Below are positions 34,241-41,868 of a stretch of DNA of 64,000 bases, in pieces. The DNA is from a bacterium (GTDB lineage Bacteria > Vulcanimicrobiota > Xenobia > Xenobiales > JADMJV01), in the NCBI GenBank assembly GCA_018266105.1, contig JAFEBA010000072.1:1-64000 (forward strand), read 5' to 3'. How positions within the stretch are numbered: the stretch's first letter is position 1; each line of letters opens with the position of its first letter. The notes under the pieces are model-generated. The model did no database searches. It saw only the letters and a program-made list of their open reading frames with translations, and was not told the DNA's origin. A program made the translations under genes and the position numbers.

Positions 34241-35629
34241 TCAGGGCCAGCTTAAATGGCGATAGGCGGTATAAAAACGAACCACTTCCTGGGGGTCCTC
34301 TAAAAACTGCTCGCCTTTACGCTGCAAATGACGAGCCAGACCCGGATCGACTGGCTCAACCTCTTCCAGCAACAGGCCCAGAGGCTCGACCCGTCCCAAA
34401 ATATCGTTGATCTCCTGTAAACGTTGGTCACTGCCAGGATGCGTGCGTAACCAGCTGAAGCCTCCCCCACCCCGCTTCTGTTCCAGGTCCAGGAACTTTT
34501 GCAGGGTCAGCTTGAAGTGGTCGGCGCGGAAACCTGCCCCATATGAATACCAGACTCCCTGACGGTCTGCTTCCAGCTCAAAGTCCCGAGAATAGCCTCG
34601 CGTGAGCACATTGCCGAACATCTGAGCAGCGTTATAGAGCCAGGCGTTGCGGGTGGCAATACCGGTTAGCAGGGCCAGCCATGACCACTGCTGGGCCTGC
34701 TCGTACTGGCGACGCCCGTGATGCAATTCGGAGTGAGCCAGTTCGTGACCCATGACGCCCGAAAGTTCATCATCCGACTCGACCACATTGAGCAAGCCGG
34801 TGGTGACGTAGAGAGGCCCGGTCGGAACGGCAAAAGCGTTGATCTTCTCGGATTCCAATACGATAAAGCGATAATTGTGGTCCAGTTGATTGCCTGCCAG
34901 GAGCCTTTTGCCCACTCTGGTCACGCGCTCAATGGCGGAGGGATCCTGGCAGAGCCGAAACTGAGACTCCACCTGATGCGCCAGGGTCTGCCCCAGTGTC
35001 CGCTCCAGATCGTCCTGGTCCAGAGTAGATGGACGGGAGACGGCGTCAAAACAAATATCGCAGGCCTGATAGCCCTGAGCCTCGGCCAGATAAGAGCTGG
35101 GCATCTCCAGCAGCGTGCCGTCGGTGTTAACGTGGGTGGCGTGGCGCAGATGATAGCGACGGCTCTGGGTATTGGCCAGAACCGGCAGGGAGTGGGGACC
35201 GTATTCCTTTTGGGCCAGCTTCACCAATTGCTGGCGCGCCTCAGAAGGGGATTGGTCCGGTTCGGCCACCAACAGTTCGCGTACATGGCTTTCAAGGTCG
35301 TAGTAGGCAGCCATCGTGCGTCCATCCTTCTCAGGAAACAGCAGCAAGATGCGGGGAGTGGTCAAAAGCTCGCGGACGCGCGTGCAAGACAGCAACCGCT
35401 CTGGTTCGTGCAACAAATCCTGACGCTGCTCGAAACTCAGCCGCTTGATGATATCGCTCCTCAGCAGCAGTCTGGCGTCAGTCACCCCGCCTTCCACGGC
35501 GGTCTCGCCTGTATTCAGAGAGTCCCAGTGTCCCTGGTTGTCAACGAAGAGAATTCCCACCTTGGGAGGCTCGGCCCAAAGGGGCTTCAGACTCAGGGCC
35601 AGGGCGGCCAGGCAAAACAACTTGCGCAT
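34241..35629 (-). CDS. Secreted M48-family metalloprotease with an Ada-like Zn-ribbon remnant
   Basis: 462 residues with a signal peptide (LFCLAALALSLKPLWA). The C-terminal half is an M48 peptidase: HELAH near residue 295, then FELEADRQGVWYSYGAGF supplying the third ligand, and GGGFSWLRTHPGSDQRLQEI, as in BepA/YfgC-like enzymes. Between about 155 and 195 is a segment SRRYHLRHATHV then QGYQACDIC, which looks like an Ada-type metal-binding module. Its first Cys pair is replaced by other residues, with His nearby. The protease probably acts in the envelope. ATG 35629 has a weak ribosome site. Confidence 0.88.
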   Translation of the reverse strand: MRKLFCLAALALSLKPLWAEPPKVGILFVDNQGHWDSLNTGETAVEGGVTDARLLLRSDIIKRLSFEQRQDLLHEPERLLSCTRVRELLTTPRILLLFPEKDGRTMAAYYDLESHVRELLVAEPDQSPSEARQQLVKLAQKEYGPHSLPVLANTQSRRYHLRHATHVNTDGTLLEMPSSYLAEAQGYQACDICFDAVSRPSTLDQDDLERTLGQTLAHQVESQFRLCQDPSAIERVTRVGKRLLAGNQLDHNYRFIVLESEKINAFAVPTGPLYVTTGLLNVVESDDELSGVMGHELAHSELHHGRRQYEQAQQWSWLALLTGIATRNAWLYNAAQMFGNVLTRGYSRDFELEADRQGVWYSYGAGFRADHFKLTLQKFLDLEQKRGGGGFSWLRTHPGSDQRLQEINDILGRVEPLGLLLEEVEPVDPGLARHLQRKGEQFLEDPQEVVRFYTAYRHLSWP

Positions 35630-35820
35630 GACTCATAAGTATATCCCAGCCGGGAAGTGACGAGCAACTTAAGACAGGCCGCACCAACGCTCGATCCAGA
35701 GGCAATCTGCGCTGGATGGCTGATCGGGTGGCTTCTCCACCCCCGGGGTTCTCCGGCCGGCGTGACAGGACCTCGAAACGGCTTTCCAGGAGTCGGAGAA
35801 GGGCGCAAGAAGTCGCCGCC

Positions 35821-36444
35821 ATGAGCTTGCTGCTACCCCCTGGGCCTTTCGACGCCTATCTTTTCGATTGCGATGGCACCATCGCGGATTCTATGCCGCT
35901 GCATCTTGAGGCCTGGAATACGGCCCTTGAGCCCTGGGGAGCGTCTTTCCAAGAAGAACTGTTCTATGCGTGGGCGGGAAGGTCCACCGAACAAATTGTG
36001 AGCCTTCTGAACCAGCAATTTGGTCTACAGATGGACCATCGCGAGATTTCAAAACGAAAAGAGGAATGCTATTTTTCCGTCCTCCCCCGAATTCAGCCCA
36101 TCGCCGAAGTCATTGCCCACATTCACGAAGCCTTCCCGCGCATTCCTCTGGCGGTGGTTTCGGGGAGCCCGCGCGAGTCCGTGCTGACCACTCTTCGCAA
36201 CTTCCAACTGGAACGCTACTTCCGCTGCGTGGTCGGCGCCGAAGACTATGTCCACGGCAAACCGGCCCCCGACCCATTTCTGCTGGCCGCCAGAACCTTG
36301 GGGATAGCGCCTCAACGCTGCCTGGTCTTTGAAGACGCCGACCTGGGCATCCAGTCGGCCCAGGCTGCGGGTATGCAGTGGGTCAAAGTAACCAGGCCAG
36401 GTACACAGGATGAAAAAACTTTCTCAGACTCGGCCAGATCCTAA
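35821..36444 (+). CDS. HAD-superfamily hydrolase, beta-phosphoglucomutase-like
   Basis: 207 residues. Motif I is FDCDGTIADSMPLH, whose second Asp is the acid/base of phosphomutase-type HADs; motif II Ser lies in AVVSGSPRESV, motif III Lys in HGKPAPDPF and motif IV in FEDADLGIQSA. The helical cap is present (AWNTALEPWG). This is the pattern of beta-PGM/GPH phosphatases; substrate unknown. ATG 35821 is chosen; an open frame continues upstream to 35716 but lacks family residues. Confidence 0.92.
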   Translation: MSLLLPPGPFDAYLFDCDGTIADSMPLHLEAWNTALEPWGASFQEELFYAWAGRSTEQIVSLLNQQFGLQMDHREISKRKEECYFSVLPRIQPIAEVIAHIHEAFPRIPLAVVSGSPRESVLTTLRNFQLERYFRCVVGAEDYVHGKPAPDPFLLAARTLGIAPQRCLVFEDADLGIQSAQAAGMQWVKVTRPGTQDEKTFSDSARS

Positions 36445-36502
36445 GGTTACTGCTCGGGGCGAGCGCTGAGCACAGAATAAACTACAGCAGGCAGATCAAA
36501 GG

Positions 36503-36535
36503 GCCACTTAAGCCGCGGCCCGCGGCTTAAGTGGC
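36503..36535. repeat. 15-bp perfect inverted repeat (33-nt hairpin)
   Basis: Left arm GCCACTTAAGCCGCG, right arm its exact reverse complement, 3-base loop GCC. It lies between the convergent stops of the HAD gene and the small membrane protein. No U-tract follows on either strand, so it is not a standard intrinsic terminator; it may be a transcript-end hairpin, a REP-like element or a protein-binding site. Confidence 0.8.
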
Positions 36536-36546
36536 TGTCAAGGAAA

Positions 36547-36651
36547 TCAAAGAGCCTCTCCAATCAGCAATGCCAGCGCAGTGAGCCCCGCGAGCACAGC
36601 CAGGCCGGTGGAGATCTGGTCGTATCGTAGACCGGGCTTGGGTCCTGTCAT
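36547..36651 (-). CDS. Small single-pass membrane protein, 34 residues
   Basis: Encodes MTGPKPGLRYDQIST then a hydrophobic helix (LAVLAGLTALALLIGEAL) that ends the protein. GGAAGGAGG precedes ATG 36651 by 6 bases, an optimal ribosome site, which is the best evidence for translation. It follows the other small membrane protein by 98 bases on the same strand. The 596-base stretch 36445-37040 otherwise holds only the hairpin and the operator-like repeat. No family recognised. Confidence 0.65.
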   Translation of the reverse strand: MTGPKPGLRYDQISTGLAVLAGLTALALLIGEAL

Positions 36652-36749
36652 TGAATACCTCCTTCCTTTCGACTTCCTATCGGACCGAGAACTGAAGATG
36701 CTGGAAGGAATCGTGACCTTTCATCGCGCGCTGCGCAGTCGATGACGCT

Positions 36750-36848
36750 TCAGAGTGAGTGGGCAAACAAGAAGGCCAGCACCCCCAATACGATCAGCCA
36801 CTGCGACACGAAGTCATAGGGTCGATAACTGGTGGGTTCGTCTTGCAT
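36750..36848 (-). CDS. Small single-pass membrane protein, 32 residues
   Basis: Encodes MQDEPTSYRPYDFVSQ then a hydrophobic helix (WLIVLGVLAFLFAHSL) ending the protein. GGGAGGTGA lies 10 to 13 bases upstream; GTG 36851 directly before ATG 36848 is an alternative start. It shares with its neighbour the plan of a 15-residue polar N-terminus containing an RY or RPY D motif followed by one TM helix to the end, so the two may be distant paralogues. Too short for a homology call. Confidence 0.6.
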   Translation of the reverse strand: MQDEPTSYRPYDFVSQWLIVLGVLAFLFAHSL

Positions 36849-36876
36849 CACTTTAGTGTCACCTCCCTGAACTGGA

Positions 36877-36897
36877 GTTTACTATAATCCTGTAAAC
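36877..36897. promoter_or_regulatory. Operator-like inverted repeat with an embedded TATAAT
   Basis: GTTTAC and GTAAAC arms flank 9 bases that contain TATAAT on the plus strand and ATTATA on the minus strand. It lies 26 bases upstream of the 32-residue membrane protein. It may be a regulated promoter for the small genes, though no convincing -35 box is visible on either strand. Confidence 0.4.
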
Positions 36898-37040
36898 AGA
36901 TCAAGTATTCAGGAATTTATTTTCGTGCATCAAAATTCACACTTCATGGACCAAGGAATGGGAATGACGAATCACGGCCAAACATGCTCATGTTGCTCTG
37001 ACCCTGGCGAGCACTCCACAGCGAACCATCCGAGGGAGCG

Positions 37041-38711
37041 GTGCGAGAGGGCGTCAAATCCGTCACCCCGACATTCAGGCCTTGGGCGGTGGTCCAGCCC
37101 GATACCGGGCTCAGCTTCAGAGGGGTCTCGCCTGCTCGGTCGGCGAATCGGGGCGTTGTGATTGAGGAAGTCTTTGAAAACCTGGTCGATCAATTCAGCG
37201 ACCCTTTCACCTTCTACCGCGAACTGATTCAGAACGCTATGGACGCTGGTTCCAATCAGGTAGACGTGGGCTGCGAGTACGATGAAGCTCTGGAGCGCGT
37301 GACCGTCACTGTGGCCGACAGTGGCGAGGGGATGACGGAGAAAGTCATCGAGGAGCAACTGACCCGGCTATTCTCTTCCACCAAAGAGCACGACCTGACC
37401 AAAATTGGCAAGTTCGGGATCGGATTTGTCTCCATCTTCGCGATTCAACCCGAATGCGTAGTTTTAGACACCGGTCGTGACGGCAATTTTTGGAGAGTGG
37501 TTTTTCCAGGAACCACCCAGTATCTTCTCTACCGACTTAAGCAACCCGTGGAAGGCACTCAGATTCGCCTGTTCAAGCGACTGCCGGCCGTAGCCTGGCC
37601 AGAATTCTTGCGCCGCTCCGAAGAGACCATCTCCTACTGGTGCGGCTACTCCGAAACCCAGGTGACTTTCAATGGCCAACTGCTCAACAAAGAGCTGGCG
37701 GTGGATTCACCCTGCTCCGTGATGGTGACCGGTCCTGGCACCAAGGCGGTGGTAGGGATGACGGCCGACCCTCTACCCGTCTTCGGTATGTATAATCACG
37801 GTTTGACTCTCAAGCAGGGCGAGGAAGCTCTGCTTCCGGGCTTGACTTTCCGCATCAAGTCCAACTACCTGGAACATACCCTCACACGTGACAACGTGAT
37901 CGTGGACGCCAACTACCACAAGGCCATGGCCATTCTCAATCAGGCCGCCGAGAACCAGTTGGTCGAGACTTTCCTCACCCGAGTTACGGCTCTACAGCGC
38001 CACCTGCCGCAAGGGTTGGAGGAGCTCGAGGAACTGATGAGCGCCGCTCACGCCTGGCTGCGCGCCCGGCCCAAGCTGGTCAAAAAATTGGTCACCCGTC
38101 CTCTCCTTCCAACCCATCACCATGGCCTGGTCAGTCTCAATCAGCTCAAATCCAAGGGATTTCTGGAAGGCGCTATCTATTATGACAGCGTCAGCGGTCC
38201 GGTCACCGAGGCCCTGGCCCGCGAAGACATCCCCGTGCTCTGGGGGCACTCGGCCACCGAAATTGTCAGCCTGATGTGCAATCGGCCCTTCTATCAGGCC
38301 AATCAGGTCGTTGCCTGTCCCCAATCTCTGGACAAATCTCAGTTGCCCCCGGCCTGGAAAGAAGTCGAGGAAAACATGCGCGAGTATTTGCGCCTGGGAG
38401 AGCATCGCCTCTCAGGCGTACACCTGGCAGACTTTGACTACAACGGCTCCTGTATCCAGGGCCTGCCTTGTCTGGCCGAGAGTAAGGTGGGCCAGGCCAC
38501 CCGCTTGTTCCAGCGAGGGATCTGGCGCAACCTGACCATTTACCCTGGTCGCTTGTTGCTGAATTACCGCCACTCACTGGTCTTGAAAGCTCTGGAAAAA
38601 TACCAGGAGTTCCCCCAGATCTGCGCTTATGCTTTGAGCAAAGCAGCCCTTTTGCAGGATGGTCTGCCCCAGGATCTGGAGGCGAAGATGCTCAAACGTT
38701 GCTGGAGTTGA
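37041..38711 (+). CDS. Hsp90/GHKL-fold ATPase with intact nucleotide site
   Basis: 556 residues. The N-terminal Bergerat fold is complete: YRELIQNAMDAG (Glu 61, Asn 65), DSGEGMT (Asp 93), FSSTKEHDLTKIGKFGIGFVS (lid and G-loop). A middle-domain-like region follows up to about 330. The C-terminal 220 residues have no recognised domain. It is shorter than HtpG (about 620) and lacks its dimerisation region, so it is an Hsp90-like family member and not HtpG itself. GTG 37041 is the start (GAGGGAG is very close); GTG 37158 is an alternative that keeps the whole ATPase domain. It is followed after 1 base by a degenerate paralogue. Confidence 0.85.
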   Translation: MREGVKSVTPTFRPWAVVQPDTGLSFRGVSPARSANRGVVIEEVFENLVDQFSDPFTFYRELIQNAMDAGSNQVDVGCEYDEALERVTVTVADSGEGMTEKVIEEQLTRLFSSTKEHDLTKIGKFGIGFVSIFAIQPECVVLDTGRDGNFWRVVFPGTTQYLLYRLKQPVEGTQIRLFKRLPAVAWPEFLRRSEETISYWCGYSETQVTFNGQLLNKELAVDSPCSVMVTGPGTKAVVGMTADPLPVFGMYNHGLTLKQGEEALLPGLTFRIKSNYLEHTLTRDNVIVDANYHKAMAILNQAAENQLVETFLTRVTALQRHLPQGLEELEELMSAAHAWLRARPKLVKKLVTRPLLPTHHHGLVSLNQLKSKGFLEGAIYYDSVSGPVTEALAREDIPVLWGHSATEIVSLMCNRPFYQANQVVACPQSLDKSQLPPAWKEVEENMREYLRLGEHRLSGVHLADFDYNGSCIQGLPCLAESKVGQATRLFQRGIWRNLTIYPGRLLLNYRHSLVLKALEKYQEFPQICAYALSKAALLQDGLPQDLEAKMLKRCWS

Positions 38712-38712
38712 G

Positions 38713-41700
38713 ATGACACCCGACCTGATTCAATTGATCGAAGAAGACGCGGTCCTGGTGCGCCAGGGTTTCTTCACCCTGGCTGTGGAGAAGGCCCAGG
38801 AAAAACTCAAGAAGTTCCAACTGCCCGATCCTCGTTACTACATCACCCAGATCATCCAGGCGTTGTTGGCCAATCAGGCGGACGGGATTCACCTTCAGGT
38901 GGAGGGCCTGAACGTGCGCATCACCTTCAATGGCGAGGGCTACTCCAAGCAAGAGTTAGAGCGCATCTCTGACGCGGTCTTTGAGTCCGGTAAGAATCGC
39001 GATCGCGATCGCATCCGTGAACTGGCCTTAGGCCTGCTCTCGGTTCAGGCGCTGAATCCGCGTGAGGTTTCCATCAGCAGCCAGGGCTGGCGTTGGGAAA
39101 GAACTCCCGGGCGCGGTCGAGTGGTAGAAACCCCAGGCAGCCGAAACGAGATTCTGATCCAGCATCGACGAGCAGACACTCAAGAACAACAAATCTTGCG
39201 CCAAACCTGCCAGAGCTGCCGGGCCGATATCACCCTCAACGACACGGTCATCTCTTCGCTAGGGTCGACCAGGCAGACCGGCTGCCCCTGGCCAAACTAT
39301 GGCTTTAAAGGCAATGGCTTCCGCGGCGCGTTCGGGATCGCTTACGGCGAAATCCCGGCCACTCACTTGACCTTGACGCGCTACGGGGTTGTTTTTAGCA
39401 AACGGAATGAGACTCGCATTCTGCCCTCCTTAATCGTCGAGATGGAGCACGAAAAGCTCCGCAAAAATGCTTCTCAGAGCGACGTGGTTGAGGACGACAG
39501 CTACTCGGCCATGCTGGCCGAGTTACAACGCATTCAGCTGGAATTTGCTCTGGAACTGGCCTCCAAAAGAGTGCCCGGCTACCAGGCCCAGCAAGTCTAC
39601 CTGTATTTCCAGGAGCTGGTCGTGCAGAACCTCAGCCCCGAGCTACTCAGCCTGGAAGAGCAACATCTGAGCCCGCTGGAGGCTCAATTGTGTGACGCGC
39701 CCATGTTCCAGTCCGCCGACGGCCGGCGCTGCAGCGCCCGACAAATTTGGAACGTGGTCCAGGAATACGGCACCGTCTTCTTTACCGAAGATCATAATCG
39801 CCTGCTTTCCAGCCCTCCCGGAACCTGTCTTCGTCTCAGCGAATCCAGCGCCAACTCCTTGCGCTCGCTCTTTCCCGAGCTGCAAAAAGAGGGTCGCCTG
39901 GACAAAGAAACCTTTGGTCTACGCTTGCAGAACTTCAAGCAGAATCATAGCCTCCGACTGCCCCACGCGGTGCACTCCAAAACCGTTCAAACAGCCCGCG
40001 GGGAACTGGAATTTCGAATCCCCGACGAATCCCCCCAGCAGCGAGTGGATCTGATCGTGCGCCCGACCTTCGAAGTGCCTGGCCAGCCCGCACTCGAGCG
40101 AATACGACTGGGGGACAGCCCTCTGGGCTTCATCCTGGTGTCGTCCCAACGCCTCACTCTCAAACCCCAGGCTCTGGAGCAGATGATCAAGGACTACGTG
40201 GAACCAATTTACCAGGGTCTGGTCCTGCGACTTTCCTCACCCGCCAACCAGAACACTTCGCTTCGTTCCATCCAGCGTGCCTATCTTCACTATCTGGAGT
40301 ATCGATATGGCAGCCTGGCCCAAGCCTTCAGGGAACCCGAACAACAGAAGCTCCCCTTGTTCCATAGCGTTCAGCGCGCGCCGATCAGCCTGGATGATCT
40401 GCGCGCCTGGCTTGACGTTTATCCCCAGGTGGTGGTCAGCTATGGAGCCTCGCTCAGCCAGGAAGACCACGCTCTGGCGGTCACGCCCGTTTTGCTGGAA
40501 GCGCTGGCGCGGACCTTCGGGCAGGAGAGGCTAAAACTGGCGGATCTGTCTCAACCGCTGCTGCTGGAACGAGGACAGCAGTTGGGCCTGAGCGGCGCCG
40601 CCAGGGCCGGGGTGCGTAAAACCGAGGTATTCGACGAAGATGCTGAACTGGCGGCCATCCGCAAAGAGATTGAACTGGCCAGCACAGGCGGCCTGCAGGT
40701 GGCTGAAGAGAGTCCCCTGGACGAGAGCGCGGTCCTGCGACAGCTGGGCATTCAGGTGCAACCAAATCCGGGTGGGCGCAGTCCATCATCTGCCGGTCTG
40801 AGCGCCTTCTGCCAGAGCTGCCTGGAAGCAGGCAAAAGCCTGAATCGACGGTGGCAAATGCGCTTCCAACACAACGGCCTGCACGGGGTCCTGTTTGTCG
40901 AAGACTCTCGACTGATGAGTCCTTTGCGGGCCGAGCAACTGCTGGTAAAGCACGGCGACCAGGAACCAGTAGCCTACCCCCTGCCTCTGCAAGGTCTGGG
41001 CGGCTGGCTAGAAATTCCGTCCGGTTGGACCGAAGAGGCGGAGTTCGCCTTCCCCCCGCTGCGCCCGGACTCGGAACTGGCCAATCCGGATGAAACCTGG
41101 CCCATGCCCGAGTGGCTGGTCGACCTGGGCCGCCCTGAACTGAACGCCGACCTGGTTTGGAGTCTGCGCCGCCTGTTCAAAATCGCCGCCCAACACTTCG
41201 CGGGTCCGGCCCGAGACAATATCCCCTCGCCCTGGATCCGAAGGCTGAGCCAGTACCTGCGCTGGGATGCGGGTTGGGCAGCCGCCCAAGAAGAAAGCTG
41301 GTTTTTGCGCCTGCCGTTACTGCAAAATCTGGCCGGTCAGGCGGTGGATATTTACACCTTGCGAGCTCAGACAGAGGTCAGCTTCTGGGCCCCGCTTGGG
41401 GTAGGCCGGGTGGCAGCCCCCTACCAAACCCTGCGTCTACTCCCCCCTTTCGAACGCGACGACCTTGAGCGGCTCTTGCTCCGTCCCTTGCATCCGGCCA
41501 CCCTGGAGCTGGAAGAGAAACGCGAAGAACAGCTCCTGAGCGAGCTCAAGGGAACCCTGGTGCAGACCTGCCAGCGCTCCCACGCTCCGCTGGAACCAGA
41601 GTGGGTACAGGGCCTGCGTTTCGGAGAGCCCACCCGCTGGTTTGGCGGACCACGCAAATACTTCATCAAGCACGATCTGGAAGAATCCACCACCCGACTC

Positions 41701-41868
41701 AATCCTGCCGACGCCATCTTTATTCGCCTGTTCAGGGAACAGAAGGACTGGGAGCGTCGGGTGCCCGTGCTGGCCTCGGCCGTTTATACCGCCATCAACC
41801 GCGCCATCGACGAGGTGAACGACCAGCACGAGCTGGCCTACTTAGAGGCCATGCTGTCGGCTCTCTAG
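38713..41868 (+). CDS. Large protein with a degenerate Hsp90-like N-terminal domain (pseudo-ATPase)
   Basis: 1,051 residues. Residues 39-130 align with the ATPase domain of the preceding gene: DPRYYITQIIQAL against DPFTFYRELIQNA, FNGEGY (72-77) against DSGEGM, and IRELALGLLSVQAL against IGKFGIGFVSIFAI. Glu 61 has become Gln, Asn 65 has become Ala, Asp 93 is lost and the GxGxG loop is gone, so ATP hydrolysis is very unlikely. A second partly similar region (CRADITLNDTVIS, GFRGAFGIAYGEIP) follows. The rest is unassigned. ATG 38713 follows GGAG at 5 bases; the gap to the active paralogue is 1 base, so both are co-expressed. Confidence 0.8.
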   Translation: MTPDLIQLIEEDAVLVRQGFFTLAVEKAQEKLKKFQLPDPRYYITQIIQALLANQADGIHLQVEGLNVRITFNGEGYSKQELERISDAVFESGKNRDRDRIRELALGLLSVQALNPREVSISSQGWRWERTPGRGRVVETPGSRNEILIQHRRADTQEQQILRQTCQSCRADITLNDTVISSLGSTRQTGCPWPNYGFKGNGFRGAFGIAYGEIPATHLTLTRYGVVFSKRNETRILPSLIVEMEHEKLRKNASQSDVVEDDSYSAMLAELQRIQLEFALELASKRVPGYQAQQVYLYFQELVVQNLSPELLSLEEQHLSPLEAQLCDAPMFQSADGRRCSARQIWNVVQEYGTVFFTEDHNRLLSSPPGTCLRLSESSANSLRSLFPELQKEGRLDKETFGLRLQNFKQNHSLRLPHAVHSKTVQTARGELEFRIPDESPQQRVDLIVRPTFEVPGQPALERIRLGDSPLGFILVSSQRLTLKPQALEQMIKDYVEPIYQGLVLRLSSPANQNTSLRSIQRAYLHYLEYRYGSLAQAFREPEQQKLPLFHSVQRAPISLDDLRAWLDVYPQVVVSYGASLSQEDHALAVTPVLLEALARTFGQERLKLADLSQPLLLERGQQLGLSGAARAGVRKTEVFDEDAELAAIRKEIELASTGGLQVAEESPLDESAVLRQLGIQVQPNPGGRSPSSAGLSAFCQSCLEAGKSLNRRWQMRFQHNGLHGVLFVEDSRLMSPLRAEQLLVKHGDQEPVAYPLPLQGLGGWLEIPSGWTEEAEFAFPPLRPDSELANPDETWPMPEWLVDLGRPELNADLVWSLRRLFKIAAQHFAGPARDNIPSPWIRRLSQYLRWDAGWAAAQEESWFLRLPLLQNLAGQAVDIYTLRAQTEVSFWAPLGVGRVAAPYQTLRLLPPFERDDLERLLLRPLHPATLELEEKREEQLLSELKGTLVQTCQRSHAPLEPEWVQGLRFGEPTRWFGGPRKYFIKHDLEESTTRLNPADAIFIRLFREQKDWERRVPVLASAVYTAINRAIDEVNDQHELAYLEAMLSAL

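Noticed and set aside
37041..38711. Identity as classical HtpG
   Set aside because: Length, missing C-terminal dimerisation region and the neighbouring degenerate paralogues separate it from HtpG.
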